From an uncultured Pelagibacteraceae bacterium (GTDB lineage: Bacteria > Pseudomonadota > Alphaproteobacteria > Pelagibacterales > Pelagibacteraceae), in the NCBI GenBank assembly GCA_902520335.1, contig CABYNS010000002.1, positions 124,001-188,000 of the forward strand: DNA of 64,000 nt, written 5' to 3'. Made by a program: the position numbers and the translations under genes. A model generated the notes under the pieces. That model made no database searches and was not told the origin of the DNA. It saw nothing but the letters and a program-made list of their open reading frames with translations. How positions within the stretch are numbered: position 1 is the first letter of the stretch; every line of letters begins with the position of its first letter. Of the stretch, positions 7,922-15,986 are shown piece by piece.

Positions 7922-10318
7922 TTAAGCAACCATACTTTCTGCTTTTTGAAGATCAACAGCTACAAGTTGGCTAATACCTTTTTCTGGCATTGTAACTCCA
8001 TAAAGTCTGTTCATTTTAGACATTGTTAAAGCATGATGTGTAACAATTATAAATTTTGTATCAGTTATTTTTGTAAGTTCCTCAAGCAAACTACAAAATC
8101 TTGTGACATTTGCATCATCAAGAGGAGCATCTACTTCATCAAGTACACAAATTGGAGATGGATTGGTTAAGAAAACCGCAAATATTAATGAAAGTGCTGT
8201 TAACGCTTGTTCCCCACCTGACAACAAAGTAATTGATTGGAGACGTTTACCTGGAGGACTTACTAACATTTCTAATCCTGCCTCTAAAGGATCATCAGCA
8301 TCCACCAATTCGAGTTTAGCGTTTCCACCATTAAATAGTTTTGTGTAAACCTCATTGAATTTTCTATCAACTTTATCAAAAGCCTCAATTAATCTTTCCC
8401 TACCTTTCTGATTAAGTTCATTAATACTCTCTTTTAATTTCACTATCGCTGTTACTAAATCTAAACGATCGCTTTCCATTTTTTTGATTTCAGTTTCATA
8501 CTTATTTGTTTCCTCATCTGCTTTTAAGTTCACTGAACCAAGCTTCTCTCTTTCTTGTTTTTTCTTGTCTAATAAATCTTCCTGATTTACAGCATCTGGC
8601 AATTCTTCAATTCCAAAAAGATTTGAATTTTCTAAAATATTTTCCTCAGATAAATTTAATTCAGAATTTATTCTATCAACTAAATCATTTTTTCTTTTTT
8701 TTAATCCCTCGATCGTTGCACCTGAACTTGCTTTCCTTTCTCTAATTTGAATTGACTGCTCTTGGATCTCATTCAGTTGTGATCTTAAATTTTCTATTTT
8801 TTCATCTGTTGAATTAATAATCTCCTCATTCTCATCTTTTTCTTTTTCAGAAATTCTTAAACCTTCAGTTATTTGACCTTTTTTTTCAGCTTGTAACTTT
8901 GGTTGATTATCTAATTTATTTAGTTGATCATTCAACTTACTTCTTCTTTCAGTAAGCTGAGTAACCATTTTTTCTGAATTCAATAATAGGTTCTTCCAAC
9001 TTTCTATCTCTGTATCTATTATTTTAATTCTTTCATTTCTTTTTACAGACTCTTTTTTAATATTTTCATTTTTACTATAGCTCCCAGCGTACGCTTCAAT
9101 TAAAATTTTGCAATTATCAAGAGCCGATAGAGCCTCTTGGTTTTTCTGAGAATTTATAAGTTCTTTAACTTTATCAATTTCAATTTGTAATTTTTCTTTA
9201 GCAGTGCTTAAGTCATTGTCTGACTGTTTTTCTGTATCATAATATTTAGAGTCAATTTCTATCAGCTCATTTTTTTCCTCCTTAAGTCTTTTTTCATTTG
9301 AGTTTGCATCGATTACTATTCCCTTTTCCCTACCAATGTCTTCTTCAAATGTTTGAAGTGTTTTTTTTATATTTTCAATTTCATCTTGTATCCTTGTGTT
9401 TTCCTCATCAAGACTTTGTAGCTCGAGATTAAGTCGCTGTATTTTTGATAAATTTTCAATATTCTTTTCCCTTAATGGTGTGATTTTTTCAGTTTCAGAC
9501 TTAATGAGATTTTCAAGATCTGTGATTTTTTTGTTAAAGTCTGTAACCTCAGTCTCCGCTTCAACATTAATTTCATTCTCTACTCTTATTTCTTTATCAA
9601 TTTCTAATAGTTTCAAATAATATAAGCCCGCTTCTATCTTTTTTATATCCTCAGACATATTTTTATATCTAGCTGCCTCTTCAGCTTGTTTTTGAAGATT
9701 AACGAGCTGTCTTTCTTGCTGGCGTCTTAATTCATCTGCTCTTTTAAGATTATTTTCTGCAGCACTAAGTCTTAATTCAGCTTCATGTCTTCTTACATGT
9801 AAACCTGAAATTCCAGCAGCCTCTTCTAGGATGGCTCTTCGATCAGTTGGTTTAGCTGTAACAATCGCACCTATACGACCTTGGCTTATCATCGATGGAG
9901 AATGTGCCCCAGTTGATAGATCTGCAAAAAACATTTGAGCATCTCGCGCTCTAACCTCTTTATCATTTATATAAAATTTTGAACCCTTGTCTTTTTCTAT
10001 TTTTCTTCTAACGTTAACTTCATCTAATTCTCTATATTGAATAGGTCCCTCATTTTTTTCATTGGTTACAGTCACTGACACTTCAGCAATATTCTTTGAT
10101 GCTTTGTTTGATGTTCCAGAAAATATTACATCTTCCATTCCTGATCCTCGCATACTTTTTGCTGAGGTTTCTCCCATGACCCACCTTAAAGATTCAACAA
10201 TGTTTGATTTTCCACATCCATTAGGACCAACAATCCCCGTTAAACCATTTTCAATCAAGAAATTAGTTTTATCTGCAAAAGACTTAAATCCATTCAATTG
10301 GATTTTTTTAAACTCCAT
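7922..10318 (-). CDS. smc: Short chromosome segregation SMC ATPase, no visible hinge
   Basis: Structural maintenance of chromosomes ATPase that organises and segregates the nucleoid. N-terminal head: GIVGPNGCGKSNIVESLRW (Walker A) near residue 30 and the Q-loop region MISQGRIGAIV near 145. C-terminal head: signature TLLSGGEQALTALSL near 700 and Walker B PICVLDEVDAPLDDAN near 725. Between the heads, about 170 to 650 is mostly coiled coil. Bacterial SMC is usually near 1,150 residues; this one has 798, and no glycine-rich globular hinge is recognisable at its middle. The frame is open throughout and both heads are intact, so it does not look like a pseudogene. ATG at 10318. Confidence 0.92.
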   Translation of the reverse strand: MEFKKIQLNGFKSFADKTNFLIENGLTGIVGPNGCGKSNIVESLRWVMGETSAKSMRGSGMEDVIFSGTSNKASKNIAEVSVTVTNEKNEGPIQYRELDEVNVRRKIEKDKGSKFYINDKEVRARDAQMFFADLSTGAHSPSMISQGRIGAIVTAKPTDRRAILEEAAGISGLHVRRHEAELRLSAAENNLKRADELRRQQERQLVNLQKQAEEAARYKNMSEDIKKIEAGLYYLKLLEIDKEIRVENEINVEAETEVTDFNKKITDLENLIKSETEKITPLREKNIENLSKIQRLNLELQSLDEENTRIQDEIENIKKTLQTFEEDIGREKGIVIDANSNEKRLKEEKNELIEIDSKYYDTEKQSDNDLSTAKEKLQIEIDKVKELINSQKNQEALSALDNCKILIEAYAGSYSKNENIKKESVKRNERIKIIDTEIESWKNLLLNSEKMVTQLTERRSKLNDQLNKLDNQPKLQAEKKGQITEGLRISEKEKDENEEIINSTDEKIENLRSQLNEIQEQSIQIRERKASSGATIEGLKKRKNDLVDRINSELNLSEENILENSNLFGIEELPDAVNQEDLLDKKKQEREKLGSVNLKADEETNKYETEIKKMESDRLDLVTAIVKLKESINELNQKGRERLIEAFDKVDRKFNEVYTKLFNGGNAKLELVDADDPLEAGLEMLVSPPGKRLQSITLLSGGEQALTALSLIFAVFLTNPSPICVLDEVDAPLDDANVTRFCSLLEELTKITDTKFIIVTHHALTMSKMNRLYGVTMPEKGISQLVAVDLQKAESMVA

Positions 10319-10325
10319 AAAGAGT

Positions 10326-10901
10326 TTATATCAGTTTTTCTAGAGATTTTTTTAAATTTTTATAATTGAGGGTTTTATCAAATTTCTCGTCGTTTATAAT
10401 AATCGTAGGAGTAGCATTAACCTTAAATTTTTTAGTACCCTCGATTCGATCATTTAATACATAATCTTCTATTTTCTTATCGTTTATACATTTTTCAAAA
10501 TTTACTTCGAAGCCTTGATTTTTGATAAATTTTTTTAGATTATCGTTAATCTCCTCCACAGTGTTTCCTCTGACCCATTCTTGTTGATTTGAATATAAAC
10601 TATTTAAAATTTTTAAACCTTCATCTCTTTTGCATTGAGCAACTTTTGATGCATTGAAAGCAGCTATATCTAATGGAAAATGTCTAAATTCTATTTTAGC
10701 TAAACCAGTATCGATATAATCTTTTTTAAGTTGAGGATATACCTCTCTATGAAAATCTGCACAGTGACTACAAGTTAATGACTCATAAGCAATTATTGTA
10801 ATCTTCGCATCTTTATTTCCGGCTACAATTCTATTAATCTCAGCATTAAGAATATTTATCGATCCAAAAAATAAGACGAAAATAAGAAATATTTTTTTCA
10901 T
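10326..10901 (-). CDS. DsbA-like periplasmic thiol-disulfide oxidoreductase
   Basis: The 191 residues begin with a signal peptide (hydrophobic FLIFVLFFGSINILNA, cleavage likely after residue 20). The redox site CSHC lies in YESLTCSHCADFHREVYP near residue 45. ATPTIIINDEKF near 165 holds the cis-proline typical of the thioredoxin fold, and the intervening region is helical as in DsbA. It probably forms or isomerises disulfides in exported proteins. It overlaps the DUF721 gene by four bases. Whether it acts as an oxidase like DsbA or in another role cannot be told from sequence alone. Confidence 0.85.
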   Translation of the reverse strand: MKKIFLIFVLFFGSINILNAEINRIVAGNKDAKITIIAYESLTCSHCADFHREVYPQLKKDYIDTGLAKIEFRHFPLDIAAFNASKVAQCKRDEGLKILNSLYSNQQEWVRGNTVEEINDNLKKFIKNQGFEVNFEKCINDKKIEDYVLNDRIEGTKKFKVNATPTIIINDEKFDKTLNYKNLKKSLEKLI

Positions 10902-11383
10902 TTTTTTTTAAATACTTTTGATAACTGAATTAAAGATTTTTTAATTTTTTCATTTTTAACACTATTTATTTTTTTTTGATAATCATGATTTGTCACATCA
11001 AAAGAATTGTCATCATTTGTAGAGGGTTCAATTTCTTCATCATCAAAACTTGTTAGTTTGATTTTTTCAACCACAGGGTAACCAAATAAATTATTTAATT
11101 TTCCTAAAATATCTTTTCTTGAATATTCTAGTTCAACTTCATGCCCTCTTTTTACATTAATTAACAAAGTGCTAGCACCAAACTTGTTTAATGTTTTGAA
11201 TGATTTTGGGTAACAAACTTTAAATAAATTTTCTCCAACAATATATTTCCAATTGTTGATAGCTTCAGAATACACATGGCCTTTCTTATTGATGACTTTT
11301 TTGATATTTTTTGGCAAAGTGTCTTTAAAGGATCTTAAGCCTTGAATGCTATTTCTCTGCTTAGTATATTTTTTAAATTGCAT
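10898..11383 (-). CDS. DUF721 / DciA-like protein
   Basis: 161 residues from the ATG at 11383 (MQFKKYTKQRN); the track's longer form uses a TTG at 11395 inside mutY. The segment AINNWKYIVGENLFKVCYPKSF followed by TLLINVKRGHEVELEYSRKDIL is the DUF721 domain. That family includes DciA, the helicase loader found in bacteria lacking DnaC. The C-terminal 50 residues are charged and look disordered. A role in loading DnaB is a family-level inference. Its start codon touches the mutY start codon with no base between. Confidence 0.75.
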   Translation of the reverse strand: MQFKKYTKQRNSIQGLRSFKDTLPKNIKKVINKKGHVYSEAINNWKYIVGENLFKVCYPKSFKTLNKFGASTLLINVKRGHEVELEYSRKDILGKLNNLFGYPVVEKIKLTSFDDEEIEPSTNDDNSFDVTNHDYQKKINSVKNEKIKKSLIQLSKVFKKK

Positions 11384-12364
11384 ATGAAAGATCAAATAAT
11401 AACAAAAAAAATTCTTAATTGGTATGATTTAAATAAAAGATCATTACCATGGCGAAAAAATGTTTCACAATCTAAAAAACATTATTATACAGTAGTAAGT
11501 GAATTTATGTTGCAACAGACACAGGTTGTGACTGTAATTCCTTATTTTAATAGATTTATAAATAAAATCCCAAATCTTAAAAAACTTTCAACAATACAGG
11601 ATAATGAATTGATAAAACTTTGGGAGGGTCTTGGATATTATTCAAGAGCAAGAAATCTAAAAAAAACTGCTAAAATCATAATTAGTAAGCATCATGGAAA
11701 AATTCCAAACAATTACGAGGATTTGATATCTTTACCTGGTATCGGTAATTACACCGCTAATGCAATTTTAGCTATTGCCTTTAACAAATCTTACATTCCT
11801 TTGGACGGAAACATTGAAAGGGTTTTAAAAAGATATCTTTATTTAAGAAAAGATAACGAAATACAAAAGGATAATCTAATACAAAAAAAATCTATTTTTG
11901 GAATCTCATCAAGAGCAAGTGATTATGCTCAAGCTTTAATGGAATTAGGAGCAATGATATGTAAACCAAAAAATCCTGAATGTAGCGCATGTCCCATCCT
12001 TAAAAGTTGCAAATCTTACAAAAAGAAAGATTTTGATTTAGCTAAAATTACAAAAAAAAATAAAGAAAAATATTTTATTCTTAAAGTTTATAAAAAAAAT
12101 CAAAAATATTTGTTAGTTAAAAATACAAAGTTTAATTTTCTTAAAAATTTAGCAATTTTCCCTATGGAAGAACTGTCTAAACCGAAAAATTTTAATGAAA
12201 ATCTTAATTTTAAAATGTCAAATATGAATATGAATATAAAAATTCAATATCTCAAAAATTTGAAAAAATTTCCCTCATCTTATTGGTTTGATAAAAGACG
12301 ATTATATAGTTATATGCTTCCAACATTCACTAAAAAAGTGATCAAATATTTAGAAAAAAATTAA
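11384..12364 (+). CDS. mutY: Adenine DNA glycosylase
   Basis: Removes adenine mispaired with 8-oxoguanine. 326 residues from the ATG at 11384 (MKDQIITKKILNWYD). Visible: catalytic glutamate in SEFMLQQTQV, GLGYYSRARNL, helix-hairpin-helix LPGIGNYTANAIL, catalytic aspartate in PLDGNIERVL, and the 4Fe-4S ligands CKPKNPECSACPILKSC. The C-terminal MutT-like 8-oxoG recognition domain is short and lysine-rich. The track start at 11342 lies inside the opposite gene and is rejected. The next gene's ATG overlaps the stop by one base. Confidence 0.93.
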   Translation: MKDQIITKKILNWYDLNKRSLPWRKNVSQSKKHYYTVVSEFMLQQTQVVTVIPYFNRFINKIPNLKKLSTIQDNELIKLWEGLGYYSRARNLKKTAKIIISKHHGKIPNNYEDLISLPGIGNYTANAILAIAFNKSYIPLDGNIERVLKRYLYLRKDNEIQKDNLIQKKSIFGISSRASDYAQALMELGAMICKPKNPECSACPILKSCKSYKKKDFDLAKITKKNKEKYFILKVYKKNQKYLLVKNTKFNFLKNLAIFPMEELSKPKNFNENLNFKMSNMNMNIKIQYLKNLKKFPSSYWFDKRRLYSYMLPTFTKKVIKYLEKN

Positions 12365-13509
12365 TGAAAAAAATAGCTGTAATTGGTGCTGGTATTTCAG
12401 GGCTATTCATTGCCAATTTATTTAAGAAAAACAAAAAATATCAAGTAAATATCTTTGAGAGGAATAGCTCGATCAATTTGAAAGAAGGTTACGGTATTCA
12501 ATTATCTGTCAACAGCATCAAACTTCTAAATAAAATTCAGTTTGATAAATTAGAAAATAATGAGAAATTTAATCCAGATAAAATTAATTTCTACTCAGTC
12601 AAAAATTCAAATAAGATATGCGAGTTAAATATATCAAATTTTAATACTGAAAAATGTAAATATACTACCCTTAAAAGATCGTCACTTATTAATTTTTTGA
12701 AAAAAGATTTAGAAAAACAAATAAAATTTGACCACACTATTTTAAAGATAGAACAACAAGATCAAATCGTTAAAATCACTTTTGAAAATAATGAAATTCA
12801 TGAATTTGATTGTTTAATTATTTCAGATGGAGTTTTTTCAAAGAGTAAAAATCTGTTATCAAAAAATCAAATTGAACCAAAATTTAATGATACGTTAGCT
12901 ATTAGAGGTATAATACCAAGCTCTTTGAACATAGCTGATAAAAAAAACATCTCATTGTTTTTAGGTTCAAATTTTCACTATGTTATTTATCCAGTATCTC
13001 CTAATGGTGATTTAAACTTTATAGGTTTAATGAAATTTAAACTTTCAGAGGATGAGCAAAAAGATTACTCGTTGTTTAATGACAATATTTTCATTAATAA
13101 GATTTTAGATAAAGTTCCACACTTAAATAATGAATTTTTTGATAATATTAATGATTTAAAGATATACCCAGTATTTATCAGCCATGATTTTTTTAAAGTT
13201 AAACACAATAATATTCATTTGATAGGAGATGCTTTTTTTGCTTTTTCTCCATCATTTGCTCAAGGTGCTTCACAATCAATTGAGGGTGCATATGAATTAT
13301 TTGAGAATATAGAGAATAATACTGAAGATAATTTTTTTAAAAATAGAGTTAATAAAACAAAAATGGTTAATAATCGCTCAAAATTTAATCAATTTGCTTT
13401 TCATTTATCTAATCCTTTAACAACCTTATTGAGAAATATTTTTTTGAAAAGATTGGTAAAAAACAAAAAGTTTTTAGAGAGCTATCTTGGTAAAATATAT
13501 AAGAACTAA
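12364..13509 (+). CDS. FAD-dependent monooxygenase (UbiH/PHBH-like), substrate unknown
   Basis: 381 residues of the p-hydroxybenzoate hydroxylase fold. The N-terminal FAD motif is AVIGAGISGLFIANLF with an acidic end of strand 2 (NIFERNSS). The second FAD motif is HLIGDAFFAFSPSFAQGASQSIEGA near residue 300, where the usual GD(A/S)AH is GDAFF. Such enzymes hydroxylate aromatic rings, for example in ubiquinone synthesis or salicylate breakdown; which applies is not clear. It is translationally joined to mutY and overlaps the ccrM end by four bases on the opposite strand. Confidence 0.75.
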   Translation: MKKIAVIGAGISGLFIANLFKKNKKYQVNIFERNSSINLKEGYGIQLSVNSIKLLNKIQFDKLENNEKFNPDKINFYSVKNSNKICELNISNFNTEKCKYTTLKRSSLINFLKKDLEKQIKFDHTILKIEQQDQIVKITFENNEIHEFDCLIISDGVFSKSKNLLSKNQIEPKFNDTLAIRGIIPSSLNIADKKNISLFLGSNFHYVIYPVSPNGDLNFIGLMKFKLSEDEQKDYSLFNDNIFINKILDKVPHLNNEFFDNINDLKIYPVFISHDFFKVKHNNIHLIGDAFFAFSPSFAQGASQSIEGAYELFENIENNTEDNFFKNRVNKTKMVNNRSKFNQFAFHLSNPLTTLLRNIFLKRLVKNKKFLESYLGKIYKN

Positions 13510-14576
13510 TTATTAGAAATTAATCTTTGTCTTAAATGATCGATAGGAACTGCGTTTCCATTCAAGTTATAATGCCAATAGGTCCATCCATTACAGCTTT
13601 CAGCACCTAAGATTGTAGCTGCTACTTTATGGATTGAGCCTTCAGTTTGAGCATGTTTAATACTGCCATCAGCCCTAATTTTTGCGCTAATTTTCTTTTT
13701 GTTATCGAAAATAGTAGTTCCTGGTTTTATTATTCCTAATTCAACCAAAGAACCAAAAGATATTCTTGGTTTAGATCTACCGTTCTGAAGAGTATCTAAA
13801 TTATCGTCTTCTATAGGTTTTGCTTTCTTTAGTCTTTCTTCAGCAGCTTTAAAATAGGTTTTTTCTTTTTCAATCCCGTAATAATTTCTACCTAATTTTT
13901 TTGCAACTGTTGCTGTTGTTCCTGATCCTAAAAAAGGATCTAAAACAAAATCATTTTTATTTGTCGTTGCTAATAAAATTCTATGAAGTAGTGCCTCAGG
14001 TTTTTGGGTAGAATGCACTTTTTTACCATTCTTTTTTAGTCTTTCTGAACCATTACAAATCGGCAATTCCCAATTAGATCTCATTTGGAGGTCGTCATTT
14101 AAACACTTTAAGGATTGATAATTAAAAGTGTATTTTGATTTTTCAGACTTAGATGCCCAAATTAAAGTTTCGTGGGCATTCGTGAAACGTGTTCCTCTAA
14201 AATTTGGCATGGGGTTTTTTTTATTCCAAATGACGTCATTTAAAATCCAAAAACCCAAATTTTGAATTGCTGTCCCAACTCTAAAGATATTGTGATAACT
14301 ACCAATTACCCAGATAGCCCCATCTTTTTTTAAAATTCTTTTACATTCGCTTAACCATGAGTATGTAAAGTCATCATACTTTTTAAAATTTTCAAATTGA
14401 TCCCATTTATCATTTACTGCACTTACTTTAGATCTATCAGGTCTTGTTAATTCACTTTTTAGTTGCAGGTTGTAAGGAGGGTCGGCAAAGATTAAATCAA
14501 AAGCTTCATCAGGAATTTTTTTAAGTTCCTGAAGGCTATCTCCATTAATTAATTTATTTTTTAATTTCAAATTCAT
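13506..14576 (-). CDS. ccrM: CcrM-type adenine DNA methyltransferase (GANTC)
   Basis: Orphan cell-cycle methyltransferase of Alphaproteobacteria that methylates the adenine of GANTC. 356 residues from the ATG at 14576. Catalytic motif IV is DPPYNLQLKSELTRPD near residue 33, with the AdoMet motif FVLDPFLGSGTTATVA near 210, the order of a beta-class enzyme. The C-terminal domain (ISFGSLVELGIIKPGT through NGWTYWHY) is the CcrM-specific DNA-recognition module. No restriction enzyme gene is adjacent. Two GANTC sites lie 18-33 bases upstream within its own promoter. The track's upstream start at 14618 would run through that promoter and is rejected. Confidence 0.94.
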   Translation of the reverse strand: MNLKLKNKLINGDSLQELKKIPDEAFDLIFADPPYNLQLKSELTRPDRSKVSAVNDKWDQFENFKKYDDFTYSWLSECKRILKKDGAIWVIGSYHNIFRVGTAIQNLGFWILNDVIWNKKNPMPNFRGTRFTNAHETLIWASKSEKSKYTFNYQSLKCLNDDLQMRSNWELPICNGSERLKKNGKKVHSTQKPEALLHRILLATTNKNDFVLDPFLGSGTTATVAKKLGRNYYGIEKEKTYFKAAEERLKKAKPIEDDNLDTLQNGRSKPRISFGSLVELGIIKPGTTIFDNKKKISAKIRADGSIKHAQTEGSIHKVAATILGAESCNGWTYWHYNLNGNAVPIDHLRQRLISNN

Positions 14577-14589
14577 TTTATAAAAACAA

Positions 14590-14618
14590 ATTAGACTCCA
14601 AAAAGATTCCTGGGTCAA
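14590..14618 (-). promoter_or_regulatory. Putative sigma-70 promoter of ccrM with two GANTC sites
   Basis: On the minus strand, TTGACC (14618-14613), a 17-base spacer, then TCTAAT (14595-14590); each hexamer matches consensus at five of six positions. Transcription would start near 14583, leaving only about seven bases before the ATG. A GANTC site at 14605-14609 falls in the spacer and another at 14594-14598 overlaps the -10. A 16-base dyad, CCTGGGTCAACCTAGG at 14609-14624, covers the -35. The rest of the 119-base ccrM-rnhB gap shows nothing else recognisable. Confidence 0.6.
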
Positions 14619-14695
14619 CCTAGGATTGAATTATTTAGAATAGTTTTGTATGACTTTGTATAGCGACAACTACATATGGTGTTTTTACGTGAAAA

Positions 14696-15256
14696 CTATT
14701 TCAATTTGTTTATAGGAGAAAAAGTTTTTCTGTGATGCTTTGTAATTCCTAAGATTTTTATAGCTTTTAAATGCTGACTAGTACCGTATCCAAAATTTTT
14801 TTGCCAATTATAGCCTTTAAACTTTTTACCTAAATCTGAAATCATCTTATCACGTGTAACTTTTGCAATAATTGATGCCGCTGAAATAGATGGAATTTTT
14901 TGGTCACCCTTAATAATAGATTTAAGTTTGTAATTTTTCATATTAGGCAATTTATTTCCATCAATTAAAACGTGTGATGGTTTTTTCTTGAGTTTTTTTA
15001 TTGCTCTTTTCATTGCTAATAAACTGGCGTTTAAAATATTTAATTTTTCAATTTCTTTTAATGATGCTTTTCCAATTGCCCATATGGAATTTTTTTTGAT
15101 ATATTCAAATAAGACTTTGCGTTTAGCACTCGATATGCTTTTCGAATCTTTAAGTAATTTTGTATTTATAGAACTTTTTAAAATAACTGCAGCTGCATAG
15201 ACTGGTCCAACTAAACTTCCTCGACCGACTTCATCAACCCCAGCAGTTATTTTCAT
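14696..15256 (-). CDS. rnhB: Ribonuclease HII
   Basis: Cleaves RNA in RNA-DNA hybrids and at single ribonucleotides in DNA. 186 residues. The active-site start AGVDEVGRGSLVGPVYAAAV carries the D-E pair; LIDGNKLPN gives the third aspartate near 100, and SIIAKVTRD near 125 the fourth. The C terminus GYGTSQHLKAI and HHRKTFSPI is standard. Its ATG overlaps the stop of the upstream uracil-DNA glycosylase gene by one base, so the two repair genes form an operon. Confidence 0.94.
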   Translation of the reverse strand: MKITAGVDEVGRGSLVGPVYAAAVILKSSINTKLLKDSKSISSAKRKVLFEYIKKNSIWAIGKASLKEIEKLNILNASLLAMKRAIKKLKKKPSHVLIDGNKLPNMKNYKLKSIIKGDQKIPSISAASIIAKVTRDKMISDLGKKFKGYNWQKNFGYGTSQHLKAIKILGITKHHRKTFSPINKLK

Positions 15257-15975
15257 TAAATTTTAATATTCAAATCTTCTACTTTTTTTCTTATTTTTTT
15301 TAGGTCCACCCATGAGAACTTTTTCTTATCTGGATATCTTATTAAATAAGATGGATTGAAAGTGATAATTACTGGAATTGTTTTGTTTCCAATTATGATT
15401 TCTTTCCAATCTCCTCTTTCATTTGTAATTTGATTGCTAAGACCAGTTACAGCCTCCATTGCAGTAGTACCCATTAATATTAAAATTTTTGGATCAATAA
15501 TTGAAATATGTTCTTTAAGGAAAATTGAATATCTTTTTATTTCTTGAGCGGTGGGCTTTCTATCGTTCGGAGGTCTAAAATTTATTGAGTAAGTAGAGTA
15601 CACTTTCTCTCTTTTGATGTTAATTGCTAAAAGCATCTTGGTTAAAAGTACGCCAACATCGCCACAAAATGTTTTAGCTTCCAAGTCCTCTTTCTCATTA
15701 GGAGCTTCTCCAATTAACATTATAGGACTATTTATATCACCATCTCCCATAACTAAATTTTTAGAATTATCTTTTAAATTACAATCTTGAATTGAATTGA
15801 TTTTTTTCTTTAGATTTAAAATCCTCTCTTCTTTTGCTGTTTTATTTTGAATGCTATTTTCCTTAACAACTATAAGTCTATTTATTGGCTTATTACTAAA
15901 TTCAAATTTTGGCTCTACTTTATCTGAAAATCTTTGATCATATTTGGCATTTTGATTTAACATCTTTTTAGTCAT
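15256..15975 (-). CDS. Uracil-DNA glycosylase, family 4-like variant
   Basis: Base excision repair enzyme of the UDG superfamily, 239 residues with a poorly conserved 70-residue N terminus. Motif A is IGEAPNEKED (family 4 normally GEAPGxxED), followed by the region with INFRPPNDRKPT. The second catalytic loop reads TFNPSYLIR, where family 4 has HPSYLLR, so the histidine is an asparagine. Only two cysteines occur in the whole protein, so the four-cysteine iron-sulfur site of classic family 4 enzymes is absent. Uracil removal is therefore likely but the mechanism may differ. ATG at 15975; an internal ATG at 15963 is also possible. Confidence 0.78.
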   Translation of the reverse strand: MTKKMLNQNAKYDQRFSDKVEPKFEFSNKPINRLIVVKENSIQNKTAKEERILNLKKKINSIQDCNLKDNSKNLVMGDGDINSPIMLIGEAPNEKEDLEAKTFCGDVGVLLTKMLLAINIKREKVYSTYSINFRPPNDRKPTAQEIKRYSIFLKEHISIIDPKILILMGTTAMEAVTGLSNQITNERGDWKEIIIGNKTIPVIITFNPSYLIRYPDKKKFSWVDLKKIRKKVEDLNIKI

Positions 15976-15986
15976 AAAGTGCAGTT

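Noticed and set aside
8103-10343. Five plus-strand ORFs opposite smc
   Set aside because: Shadows of the long coiled-coil gene; serine- and leucine-rich translations are typical of the reverse of K/E-rich coding sequence.
11342-11383. N-terminal extension of mutY given in the track
   Set aside because: It would encode 14 residues inside the opposite gene ahead of the normal MutY start; the ATG at 11384 fits the family length.
14577-14618. Upstream start of ccrM given in the track
   Set aside because: It would place the start within the -35/-10 promoter region; CcrM proteins begin close to the MNLKLKNKLINGD region.
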